A stretch of DNA of 64,000 bases from Blastocystis sp. Blastoise (taxonomy: Eukaryota; Sar; Bigyra; Opalinata; Blastocystidae), in the NCBI GenBank assembly GCA_039096225.1, contig JBBPEB010000024.1, positions 434,001 through 498,000 on the forward strand, read 5' to 3'. Position 1 is the stretch's first letter. Every line of letters begins with the position of its first letter. Positions 42,635-55,694 of this stretch are shown here, piece after piece. The position numbers were made by a program, and so were the translations under genes. The notes under the pieces were generated by a model. The model made no database searches, was not told the origin of the DNA, and worked only from the letters and a program-made list of their open reading frames with translations.

Positions 42635-45029
42635 TAATATGGAAGATTCAACTCAATATATATTTTATAAATCTTTATTTTTATCATTTTCAAGAGAGCA
42701 TTTTCCTCAGTTACATATATTAAATATATCTTCATATTATACAAATAGGTTTTCAGAATCATTAGTAGCATCAATGAAGGATATATATACATTATTTGAT
42801 AGCTCACTCTTTGAGTTAATAGACACAATAATTATTGATTATCATTTTTGTTATTATATCATAAAATATGGAAAAGAAATTGTAGATGTTCTTATTAATG
42901 CATATAAAAGACATCAATTTACTCTAAAATGTATATATATATTTATATTTATTTATATTTATATAAATTTATATATGTATATAGTACCTGTATTAAATTT
43001 GAAAGAATATTCAATATATTGGCAACAACTATTAAAATCTAATATTCTTTTATGTGAAAATTTATTTTTAAGCAGTATTTTTATTATTTATTTAACATAT
43101 AAATATATTCTATAATTTTTTTTTATCTACACATAGTTTATTTTTTTAATTTAATATATATATATAGGTGTATCTATATGCGATTTTGGTTCTAAAGAAA
43201 TATTACCTGATCTTTCTAAAAATTATTTCAAAGAAATAATTTTTTGTATATATATTCATATTAATCTTTATATTTTTTTAAATTATTTCATACTATTTTT
43301 CTTATATTACTTTTAACATATATATATATAGCTATTCGTGATTCTCTTTCTCAAAATTGTGACCAACAATTAATAAATACTGTTAATACAATAAATTGCC
43401 AAAAACTTGAAGAAATTCGAATTGACATCAGTTGTATTTTTTTAAATTTTAGTTGTTATTAATTGATTATTTTTATTTGTAGTAAATCATTCAAGGGAAC
43501 ATAGTTATTATAATATATTTCAAATGATTAAATCAATTAATTTTATTTCTTTTTTTTCTTCTTTGAATTATAATACAGTTACCCGTTTATCAATATGTTC
43601 TTTCTGTATATACATATTCTTATCTACTATTATAATATATCACATTATTATTTATAATTATATAATAAACTAAATTTCTATATAACTAATTATATAATAT
43701 ATATATATTATTTATTTTAAGTGTTTTATGCTATATATATATATAGCCACAAAATCATATTCTTATTTATATGATGATAATCAATCTTCTAGTAATGCAG
43801 ATATTATTTCTTTTCAAAAATGTTTAACATTGTTTTCTTCAAATATTAAATATCTTAAAATAAATTGTATTATTTTATACTCTATTTTAAAATATGATTC
43901 TATTTTTTTTTTAATTATTTTTGTTCATTATATTTATTTGATTATTTCTATCAGCATTATTATTCAATAAAACATATGAATTCACTATATATAGATGGAT
44001 GTTTATGTGATATGATTTATGTATTACAAAATATTATGGAATTTCCACTTTGGATAAATGTAGAAGAATTATCAATATGTTTTTGTATATATAAATATAT
44101 TTATTATATTATATTATTAATATACTATAATTATATATATAGATAATAATAGGTTAAAGGATATATTGGATCAATTTATTCGTTATTTTAATAATCATAA
44201 ATTATTAAAACTCAAAGATTTATCAATAGGAATAATTTGTAAATAAAATAATTATATATTATTGTTTTTATAGATTTTTTCCTTTAGAACTAATACTAAT
44301 GAATATAATTATTATTATATATATAGCTTTAGTAGATTCAATACAGCCAATTTTATCATTCATAGAAAATATACAAAATAATCCATCTCTCTCTTTTCCT
44401 AAATTAGATTCTTTTTATATTGAATACTTATCTGACCCAGATAGTATATTATAAATTATATTATTTGAATTATATTATATATATACTACAAACTCTTTTA
44501 TGAATAAAAAATACAATAATAAATATATATATATATATAGATTCTATTGTTAAACATGTTGATTATAATATATTAAAATCCTTTCCTTCCTTATCCTTTT
44601 ATTTACATATACCTATAACTGAAATATATATGCATTCACAATTAGGAAAATTAAGAAAAACATCTTTTGAGTATTGTCAATATATATATAATCAATTACA
44701 GATGGAATATACTAAGACAGTTTCTAAATTACATATAAGTATATAAATATATAGTATAGTATATTAGATATATAATTAATATATTTATAATAATATATAT
44801 AGTTATGCAAAATAATAATTATTCTGATGAAATAATAAAATTGATTGTTACTGGAAAATTTCCATTTTTAAAAGAACTTCAATTATTATCATGTGGTATA
44901 TATTATATATTATATTATTATATATTATATATAGAAGAAAATAAAATAGATGAAATTGAACAATTAATAAATAATTATATGAAAACATCAAATCATTGGT
45001 TTATTTTTTTTATTAAAAAAGCTTTTTAA
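40577..45029 (+). CDS. BTB-like + leucine-rich multi-exon protein 3 (~21 exons)
   Basis: Early exons were traced at 40577-40622, 40659-40998, 41047-41090, 41139-41225, 41301-41391, 41465-41881 and 41994 onward, with matching phases. The first intron is only 36 nt. Exon 2 gives a BTB-like domain (VDVPLAIIKKYPESLLS, AYYIDCPCLSINTLLQFI). The large exon at 41465 is charged and has YSDYSREYN, shared with the decayed paralogue. Later exons carry leucine-rich phrases just before each intron: FPNVTALSVF, FPQLHILNIS, LEEIRIDISC, VEELSICF, FPFLKELQLLSC. The stop TAA is at 45027-45029. No stops interrupt the exons, so this is the intact member of the pair with 34583-38504. Likely an adaptor with a repeat-built binding surface; partner unknown. 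Boundaries of the middle exons are approximate. Confidence 0.78.
42545..42631. repeat. (TA)n microsatellite
   Basis: About 87 bp of TA filling an intron of BTB-LRR gene 3; the Tyr-Ile open frames across it are artefacts. Confidence 0.95.
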
Positions 45030-46080
45030 TATATATATATAGTTTTTAGACAATAGTTATATGTATTCTATTTCTATCAAATTTATGTTGTTCTGTTATA
45101 AATAGAATATATATATACACTTATAATGATTATTATATGTTATTTTTTTAGATATTTAAAGAATAATTATTACTTTTAGTACATGTTAATTATATTATAT
45201 TTTTAAGTTTGAAATATTTTTGTTATAAAATATTTATATATATATTTAATTATAGAATTTCATTTGTATATTCTTTAGAAAAACAGACAATATTTTTAAA
45301 ACATTTTGTGATATTTATTGTGACTATCATAAAAATAAAACTTTAAGTCTGATATAATAGAAATAAATACAGAGATAATATTTTTACGGTATCAATAATA
45401 AACAACAGTATCACAAATGTTTTTTGTAGTTGTTTTAGAGCAAAAATAAAAAGCCTCAGGAAAGAGACTAAGTATATATTACTCATACAATATTTAAAAT
45501 AGATGTCTAGTCTATTATTATTTATATATAGTTTATTATATAAGTTTACATATATATATATAGATATATATAGTATATCCTCTTAGTTATTTTTTAAACT
45601 AAAAGATATTTCTATTTATTTGTATATATATTCATTACCCTTTTTATTCTTAATAGTAAGAAAAGAATGTTTAGTATAAAATATTTTATTTATTATTAAT
45701 TGTTAAATAGGCTGTCTTGTTTTATTATGAATAAAAACTTTTATATAGTATATATGTAACTAAATTAAATATATATAAAATTTTTATGATGATAACAAAT
45801 TGTATAAATGAATATAGATAAAATAAATATATAATTTATTTATTTGTAAATATTGTATTATATATGAATAACAGTATATAAGAATATAAAGAATAATTAA
45901 ATAAAATGAACAAATAAAGAGAAAATAATTAATAATATAGTTTGTAAAATAAAACAAAATACTAATTAACTTTTAAATAAGGTTTATAATACTATATATG
46001 AAAACAAAAATAATTAAAAATAATTTTTTAAATATATATACATATATAATTTATTTATAGATAAAATAATTATATATTTC
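45030..46080. other. Intergenic, ~1 kb, convergent 3' ends
   Basis: AT-rich with small (TA)n tracts; nothing else seen. Confidence 0.65.
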
Positions 46081-47964
46081 TTATTGGCTTGTGAATACTT
46101 CAAAATCAATTAAATCAAAAATATTCGGTTTATCACGTTCATTAGAATTAGCAAAGAAACTATTTCCTAATTCAAGATAAGGAGAAATATATACAGGATT
46201 TTTTTTACATAAAACATTTGTTCTACCATTAAGAAATCGATCTCTGTCAATTAGAGTACGTAAATATATGCCACAACAAAAAGAGAGTTCATAATCCGAA
46301 TTATTACAAAGTAATGCATTTATTGAATTCTCAGGATTAATATCTAATTTCGTATAATTATATCCATGAGGATTTGTTAATGAAAATAAAAATGCTTTTG
46401 AATCTTTTCTCCATCCCACACCTTCTATATATATTTATATTTATATATTTATATTTATATATTTATATTTATATATTTATATATTTATATATTTATATAT
46501 TTATATATTTATATATTTATATATTTATATATTTATATATTTATATATTTATATATTTATATATTTATATATTTATATATTTATATATTTATATATTTAT
46601 ATATTTATATATTTATATATTTATATATTTATATATTTATATATTTATATATTTAATATATTTATATATTTAATATATATACCACTCTCTTCATCTGTAT
46701 CATCTATATGATTCTTTCCCCAACCAACACTAGTATATCCTCCAAATATATACGATTGACCATCTTTTCCTTTTCCTTGTATAATCACTAATGATTCTTT
46801 ATCATCACATTTCTCATGCCATTTCTTTACACTTCTCTTTTCATCCGAACATCTATATAGAATAATATATAATTATAAAAAATATTTAAATTATATATAA
46901 TATTACCTATATAATAATTTCCATTCTTTATTTCCTTCAAACCATTTACTTAACTCGATACCCATTTCTTCATTAATAAGAATTGAGTTTGGTAAATATA
47001 AATGAGGATTTGGTATTAATTCATAGACTTCATATTCATCAACAATAAAAGAATTCTTTTGTTTTGGTCCAGAAGTATTCACAAATAAAGATCGAAATTG
47101 AGGAGTAAGACTATGAGAATATATATTAGTAGTACCATTAATATAACTATTTTTATTATAATAGCAATCATCACTTATACATATATCCATAAAATGAGGA
47201 CCACAATTCTTAACACAATATAATGCATTAAAAGGATCAAGTATATCATATTTAGTAGGAAGAATATCGTGTTCATTACTTAATGTAAATAAGAAAGACC
47301 CACTATCATATTTCCAAACTATATTGTATTATAATTTTAAATAATAATAATATATATATTTACAATTTTCACTTCTAGATTCCCAATATTGAGTAGTATA
47401 TCCTCCAAATATATTAATTATTTTATTATGACCTAAATTCTTTATAATAGTAATAGTAGGACATTTATGATCACAATATTTATGAAATTCACTTGCTTTA
47501 AATTCATGTTCACTTGCTCTATAAACATAGATAATAATAATAACATATAGCATACCTAAATAATAATTTCCATTGTTTTTCTTTACCAAGCCATTCATTA
47601 AGAATATTTATATATTCATTATTACCATTTAAAATAATACTATCTATAAAATTTATACTTTTAGTGATAACATAAGGTTTTAATAAATTATTCATTTGAT
47701 TATGTAAATTAGTAGATTCTAAAGAATTATTTGTTTTTATTTCATTTGAACTATTAGTATCTTTTGCATTATTATTACTTGTATTATTCACATTTTTGTT
47801 TACTTTATTAGCAGTAGATTCTGTTTTTTGAATGACATTTACATTATTATTATTTGATATATTATTATTATTATTTGATATATTATTATTATTATTTGAT
47901 ATATTATTATTATTATTTGATATATTATTATTATTATTATTTAATACATTACTATTACTTGGTA

Positions 47965-47995
<31 letters not shown>

Positions 47996-48904
47996 TAATA
48001 CATTACTATTACTTGGTATATTATTATTACTAAGATTACTAGTATTCTTTTTTACTTCATTTATATCTTCTTTCATCTGTTTATTATCATTAATAATTTT
48101 ATTAATATTATCATTTATATCTTTAAATTGATTCATATCTTGTTTAATTATAGATAAAGAATTCTTCTGATTATCATTTCCATCTTTAATATATTCAATA
48201 CTATTTTTTATTCGATTAATTTCATTATTTTGTTGTTGAATAACTTTCTTCAATTCATCATTATCATTCGAGAGTTTCTGAACTTCATTTATTATTTCAT
48301 TATTTTGTTGTTGAATAACTTTCTTCAATTCATCATTATCACTCAAAACTGTCTGAACTTTATTCATCATTTCATCATTTTTATTTCTTAACCGAATATT
48401 ATCTTTAGTTAACTGATCTAATTTTAATAGAACCTGAGACACATTACTAGTTAAAGAATCCATTTTATTGTCTATATTCATTGCCTCTTTTCGTGTATAC
48501 GTTATATCATCAATAGGACCATTAGAATCATCATTATCATCAGAAAAAGTATTCAATTTATTAATTAATTGATCAGGAATTTCAACTTGATAATACTCAA
48601 AGTCTTCTTTCAATTCTTCAAGTTCTTTCTTTGATTTTAAATCAAGGTAAATTGGTCTTCCATTCATATATTCAATAATCAAATCAAGATTTCGATCGTT
48701 CTTTCCTATATATACACCATTCTTAGTAGGAATAAATGAAGTTAGCCAGGATTGATAAAAGAAACTATCATTCCAAAGAATTTTAAGTCTTTCCACAGAA
48801 AGACTACAACGTAATTTATCGTTATCACCAAAGAAAACAACATAACCTTCATCAGTTAAAGAAGAATTAGCAACCAATCTCTCTTTCGTAAGATCACGAA
48901 CCAT
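46081..48904 (-). CDS. BTB-like + coiled coil + tandem TLDc protein 3, five exons
   Basis: Exons are 48904-47556, 47518-47364, 47318-46907, 46852-46683 and 46424-46081, with consistent phases. Residues about 15-115 resemble a KCTD/T1 BTB fold (GYVVFFGDNDKLRCSL, IIEYMNGRPIYLDL). Then a coiled coil contains a duplicated block (DNDELKKVIQQQNNE twice) and a long Asn-rich linker with ISNNNNN repeats. Two TLDc domains follow: the first starts WLGKEKQWKLLFRASEH and ends DEYEVYELI; the second starts WFEGNKEWKLLYRCSDEK and ends FDLIDFEVFTSQ. Each TLDc domain is split by introns at the same two places, after the Arg of WKLL[FY]R and before the FLF[TS]L segment. That indicates the domain was duplicated together with its introns. 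A tandem TLDc arrangement is unusual. Function unknown. Confidence 0.85.
46427..46672. repeat. (ATATATTT)n minisatellite, ~245 bp
   Basis: Regular 8-nt unit with a few 10-nt variants at the left side; it makes up almost the whole of intron 4 of TLDc gene 3. Confidence 0.95.
47840..48020 (-). repeat. Coding minisatellite (Asn-rich, ISNNNNN and IPSNSNVLN units)
   Basis: Tandem 21-nt units read as ISNNNNN, followed by two copies of an IPSNSNVLN-plus-polyAsn unit, within the linker of TLDc protein 3. Likely length-polymorphic. Confidence 0.85.
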
Positions 48905-50328
48905 CTTTTAATTTATTTATTGATGCTAAAAAAATTTAAAAAGTGATTTTTGTGAAATTATAGAAAATAAGTGGAGTTTTTCATTTTTTTCTCGTTTTTA
49001 TTTTAGTTTTTTTCAGTTTTTTAATTTTTTTTATTATAACTATGATAATTTTTTAGATTGATATCAAATATGATATGACTTGATTATTATAAGTTTATAA
49101 AGGAAATCAATTTCCGAATTATCAACACAAATTGTGTTCTGGAAAACAATTATTCGAATATAAATCAATTTTTAATATATTTTTATTGATATAAGATACT
49201 ATTAAATTATTTCAAAAAGTCTATAAAGTGATTATCAATATTATTTATTAAATTTGTGATTTTTCTTTTACTTTAAAAAAGATATGTATTTGCTTTTAAA
49301 TAACACTAACAACACTGCGAATGAATTCCATAAAAAAAAGAAGAATGGATTAGGCTATAAAGAAAATATATATTTTCTTTTACCATAGAAAAAAGTTGAT
49401 GCTTTTTAGCTATATGGATTAATGAAACTATAAAAAATAGTGCTGTTTCATGTAAATACAAAAAATATTTTATCATCAAGAAATAACTCAATAATAGGTT
49501 ATAATATTAATTTATACAAAAGAATTATATTTCTTATATATATATAGCATTTAATTATCTTATTTTTTTTTATTATGTTAATAATAATATATCTCGTTAT
49601 TTTCATTTCAACACTAGTATTATGTAAAATACTATATAAATGGAAAAAGCAAAAATAAGCTATTTTAAAGAATTTTTGTTAGTATACATATATATAAATA
49701 AAAAAAAATAGAAATACATTAATTAATATTATTATTGATATATTTCCGTTATAATAAAACCAACAACAATAATATTTTTATTTATAAATTTTAAAAGTAT
49801 ATAGAAATTTTTATTGTTTTTCAAAGGTATATAGTGTATACAAAAAATGACTCAAGAAATATAATACATTTGAATAAATAATATATATATTATTATAGAA
49901 TCATTTTCAATATATTTTTCAGATTTCAATTTATGTTTCTTTTCTTTTTAACAAAAGAGTCATATTAAATACATATTTAATATCAAATAATAATGATTCA
50001 TTTAATAAAATTTCTAGAATAAATCAGCTATTACTTACCAATATATTTACACGATTATTATTGTATGTATAACTTGTGAATACATATATCCTTTAGAATA
50101 TTCCAGAATAATCGTGATTATTTTAAAAAGGGAAATTATTTCAACAGTGTTTTTATTATTTTTAAAACTAATTTTTCTTTATTTCGGATGATTTTTAAAA
50201 ATAATTATTAAAAAATAAAAGGATACGTATTAAATAGAAATAACATATTATAGCATATAAACAAAACATATATGCAAATTCTCATTAATATTCAATTACT
50301 AAATAAATTAATATTATATATATAGAAT
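48905..50328. other. Intergenic, ~1.4 kb
   Basis: Upstream of TLDc gene 3 and downstream of the CLU-like gene. AT-rich; no gene supported. Confidence 0.6.
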
Positions 50329-52892
50329 TTATTTATTTAAGAATTGTTTATGCCATTGATAAATAGTTTGAAAAATAGAAATTTCAGAATCCGTTGAATT
50401 CCGTTGCATTTTATAAAGATACTCTGTAACAGAATCTTTTTCAATAATAATATCAATTATAGTATTTATATTTATGGTACTACTATTATAATTTGTGTCA
50501 TTTATCTATATATATATATATTTTAATTTATATATATATATATATACGAATTGTTTTGGTACTTTATTCTGTGATATTATACTGTCCATAAAAATAAACA
50601 TCATTATTCGTACTAAATCCCTTATAATTTCATTATTTTCCTTGGGAATCTCATATCGTATCCTTTCTAAAAGATCTAAACACTATATATATATAATAAT
50701 AATATATACTATAGATAGTATATATAAATCATATATAAAAGTATTTATATATATATACTTGTGTATATAAATGAAGATTATAGTATACATATGCATAAAG
50801 ATATAAACACGGGAAATATAAAGAATACGCTATAATATAATATATAATCATAATTATTATTTTGAATAGATTTACATTATGAAATACTATTATATATATT
50901 TACGAATCATTATATATATATATATATATATACATGAATGAATATGAAAATATTGAAAAGCGCAAAAAGTATACTGAATAATTTTCAGTGCTTGATGAAA
51001 ATATCTGAAATGAATTAAAACAATTGTATATATATAGCAAGCTTGTATATATAAAGATAAAGAAATAGAAATAGCGGGAAGTTCAGAAATTGACGGTAAA
51101 TATGAAAAAGATATTCGAAAATAATGCAAAGATTCATTATAATTTGTAAAAATACAATAGAGCTATATATAGAGAGAATAGAGAATATATATATAAAATA
51201 AAGAATATATAAAGAGTATTAAATCAATATAAAGAACAAGAGAATTATATATATATATATATACAATTCCTAGTCGAATAAACACGGGAATCAGAGATTT
51301 TAATAGAATTATATTTTTATTGTTATTTTTATATATAATATTATAATATTGTTTATATATATATAAACATAACGTTAATGATGTTAATGGAGATGAATAT
51401 ATATATATATCACCTATATATATATAGAGAGAGAGAAAGATATATATAGTTATATATTATATATATTCGAAGAAAAATATTTATATGCATAAACATATAA
51501 AACAAAAGAAATACTATAATTACAATATATATATATATATATTCATTCAAAAACAAAAATCATAATATATATATCACTAATACAAAGAAGAAGTGCAATT
51601 GTAGTTTCACGTGTAATTGAAATATGACTGAAATGAATATTCAGCCATGACTGAATTTGTCTGATTTGTAAAGATTGTATATTTTGCTGTGAATCTTGAA
51701 GATAAAAATAATACTCAAATAGTTGTGAAAGCGCGGGAGAAGATGGCGGTAAAGACCCAGCAACCGCCAAAAATGTAGATTCAAGATAATCGCGGGGAAT
51801 TCTTGAATGGTAAAAGAAGAAAAGAGAAGTATAAATATAAAATGATAAAGAGGGAAATAATAATATAGTTATATATATTGATTTATATGAAGCTGTAGAA
51901 CTATATATATTAAATTAAAGAATATATAAATATTAATTAAAGAATATATATATAAAATATTAATAAATCAAAAAAATATATATATACAGAGAGACTATAG
52001 TTTTTTGTATGTTTTTTATTAATGCGAAATGAATAGAGAAAAATGCACGTGAAATTATATCAGCCGTTAACAGAGGGATTGAGGGTATGCACGTGATAGT
52101 TGAGGGATCCGAAAAAAAGAATTGTTTATTATTATTATTATTAATATTATTATTAGGAACTGATATTTGAAGCCAGTTCCAAATATATATATAAAACGCA
52201 GGAGATAATCCGATGTGAATTGTGGCAGGATAAAGAGAGGGATATAAAATAAATAAAACTGGTAAGATTTCCTATATAAACATATAAAATAGAATATAAA
52301 AATATATAAATACATATATATATATATATACTAATTGCAAAACATCAAGAGGATCCCCCAGGATCACGTGCATATATGAATTACAAAGAGATACAATTCC
52401 ACTTAAACATGTGGCTTTATAAAATAATATATATCTTAATACATTATAATACATATACTTAAATAATTATCAATATCTTCTTTTGATTTTATATACTATA
52501 TATATAATAAATATATTCATAATATATATATACATTATTCTTATTTATATCACTATACATGTGATAAATATATGTTCGAATTTTATCCAATAAAATATTC
52601 TTAACGGCACGTGCGTAGAGATACATATATATCATATCACAGTTTTCATTGGATAAATAAGGAATAATATTCCCCAATTGACGTATCGATAAGCCTAAAA
52701 AAATAATAACATATAATAACATATAATAATTAAATACATAGAATAATATATAATAATACTATATAATATATAATAATGTATATATATATACCATGAGAAT
52801 GAATAAAAGTGGTTAACGTGAAAAAGGATGTATATATATAACTATAATTATTCATTATTAAAGCAATCTGTTTATATTCACTTTCAGTCTAA

Positions 52893-52946
<54 letters not shown>

Positions 52947-54374
52947 CAAAAGAATTTGTGTTTTGTTTTTCAGGTCGAAAATAGTGTGGAATAACGTTCT
53001 CAACATGATCGTTTTCCCGCGGGAGTAATTGAGATAATAGTGGAATTTCTTTATCTTCAAAAAGAATAGAATTTGAAATTGAAAAATTTGAAACATTACC
53101 CAAAATACACTAATATATAAACAACTAAATATATATATATATACTTTAAACGGAAAACCATATAGTTGTACATAACACACAAATGGAACACTATTCCAAT
53201 CATGTTCTCCATTTTGATTTAAATATTTCAAAAACGCATGATTTTCATTTTTATATTTTTTATTTAGTCTAAATATAGAATAAAAACATAGTTTATATAT
53301 ATATTAATAATATATATATACTATATAGAATAACTGAATAAATAATGTTATCTATACTCAATATATATACCTATAATTTGGATCTTCAATTATACAAGCA
53401 GAAGGTATTTTTGGAATCTAAATATAATCACGGGAAAACATATTAATATAAACATAAAATACAAAGTTTAATTTACATATATTATATATATATTATATAT
53501 TATATATATATATTATATATATATAATATATATACATTTGGAGGAATAATAGTCCATTGTTTATATATCCATTTATGATTATTTTCAATTTCCATAATAG
53601 AATCATCTAAAAACCCGCGGGAATCCGGAGGACATAGAAGATGATTGAAAAGAATGGGTGATAATTCACGTATTTCTTTGTGTATAAATTGATAAAATTC
53701 TTTTACATCATTTATTTCTGGTTCTCTATAAGTTGTATTAGAATATAATATTTCTGAAGAATCAGATAATAAAGAAGAATCTTTTGAAATTGATTGCCAT
53801 AGATTTTCGTGTATATCATCTTTTGTATATTCATTTTCAGCGCTATTGATGTGTTTTTCTTTATCTATATCATAATAAAAATAGACTAATCAAAATATTT
53901 ACCTGAATCCTTATTTTTGAGTACACTAGAGTCTTTAATTAATTCATGTGCAACTTTTTCAGCTTCATATTCTTCAGGAAATACTTTTTGAAATAAAATA
54001 TCATACAAATGTATCAATAACTAGCAGAAATTACATAATTGAAAGAAAGACTTACTTCTTGAGAGTGATGTGCAATCATATAATTATGCCGTAGTCTTGT
54101 TTTGATTGTAAAACATAAAATAGATACATTATTTGTCTCACTTGAGCAATTTGGATTTGTAATGAGAAGTATATCTTCATAATTTATTGACTAAAGAATT
54201 ATATAAATAGTTTAAATAACAAAATAATACTTTTGAATGACTTTTCCTCCTAGTATGATCATCAAATATGACCAAAGTCAGAATATTTTCGGAGAATACA
54301 ACGCTACAATCTCTCCATAACTCTTTACAATCCTCTTTTTTGTAAAGATATAACTGAAGGAAATCGTTTTTCAT
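50329..54374 (-). CDS. Large multi-exon protein, CLU/TIF31 (eIF3-p135)-like
   Basis: The start ATG is at 54374. Exon 1 (54374-54231) joins the next exon at 54190 through a 40-nt GTATTA...TTTAG intron, and at least 13 more exons follow to TAA at 50331-50329. The most telling segment is at about 52790-52530: IHSHGLSIRQLGNIIPYL followed by YARAVKNILLDKIR. It resembles the eIF3-p135 region of CLU proteins (HSRGINMRYLGK...EMxARAxKH). Downstream, LPQFTSDYLLRFIYIFGTGF fits the end of that region, and ITRETTIALLLCISDIY, SLHYFRISFSYL and the terminal exon (LYKMQRNSTDSEISIF...W) look like helical, possibly TPR, segments. CLU proteins bind mRNAs for mitochondrial proteins or associate with eIF3 in the cytosol. 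The gene is firm; the family call rests on a short match. Exon edges are partly uncertain. Confidence 0.6.
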
Positions 54375-55409
54375 TTAAAAAAAATGAGAGTTTTCAAAAA
54401 GAAATTCTTGGCTTATGTTACTATGATCATCTATAAAAATATTTCTAAAATTATAGCTGCTCACTATGTATAAATCTTAATTTATCTTCAAGTATAATAA
54501 TATAAAGTTTTGAAAGTTCTTCACATGTTGCCAATTATACTCACATATATTTGTTTTCTGATTCATAGAAAATGATATATATATATATTAAACAAAATAC
54601 ACTTTATAGAAAACAATTTTGAATATATATTTCTAATTTATCAATGAAATAAAAGAAAAATAACATTTCATTCACGTATTACTATATTTTTATTGATCCA
54701 ATATAAATATATGTATCACTATCATGCTGAAATCAATTAGATATATACGACTCATTATTTTCTCATACTAAATCTACAAAAAAGAAAGAAAAATCCATTC
54801 ACGTCTACAATATTCATTTAATATCAATTTAATCTTCATAATTACATGCTACAGATTCAAATTCAATGATGGTGATCAAAGTTCTACCTATCTAATAAGC
54901 AATTCCTATCAACAGTATTTCAAATTTTTGCTTTGATTAGCATGATTCAGTTTCCATAAGTATTCTACAAAGGTTTCACGTTCTCAATCCATGCAAATAA
55001 AATAATTCATGAAGATAAAAAAAGCAAATCAATAAAATAACTCTTCTAAATACATTTGAGTAATATACTTATCATTCACTGTTATTTAAAACGATGAAAT
55101 GTCTAGAATATAGACATATATTCATGACAATTACCAAATTTTAGAACATGATGACTTCAATAACTAGCAGAGGATCTTAGTTTCATAAAATAATAATTAA
55201 AACAACAGAAAAAAATAATTTTTAAAATATATAAAAAGATGAACTATTGGATTCTAAATAGCTAATTTGAGAATGAAAAAAAGCTAAATAGAGAAAGAAA
55301 TACTGAATTTCTAAAAATAATAATAATAATAATAAAAGAGAAACCGTTCTCCTTAAAAAAAAAAGAAATGTTCACCATTCGTTCAGTTGCAAATGGTATA
55401 TACTCTTTA
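54375..55409. other. Intergenic upstream of hAT element 2
   Basis: AT-rich; no gene seen. It ends with the TSD ACTCTTTA at 55402-55409. Confidence 0.6.
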
Positions 55410-55421
55410 CAGGGTTCGCCA
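55410..55421 (+). repeat. hAT-2 left terminal inverted repeat
   Basis: CAGGGTTCGCCA, perfect inverse of 61356-61367. Confidence 0.93.
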
Positions 55422-55694
55422 CGAACTTCTATCTTGGGTACAAAAAAAAAATTTAAAATATGGTTGGGTAGGTTTATATTTCCGTGAATAATTACATTTT
55501 TATTTTAAAAAAAACCACGGTTTTTTAAGAAAAAAAAATATTCACAGAAAAATAATAATATTACATCCTCATAATAAAACCATGGATATAACCTCATATT
55601 TTAATAAAATAGTAGTATATAACATCACTATATGCATGTTTCTTTATATAACTACTAATAATTATAGTCATCAATTGCCTCTGAAGAAAAAGAA

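Noticed and set aside
42544-42828. Open frames of repeated Tyr-Ile (also 27885, 33314, 46374, 52828)
   Set aside because: They are translations of (TA)n and related microsatellites in introns, with no flanking coding signal.
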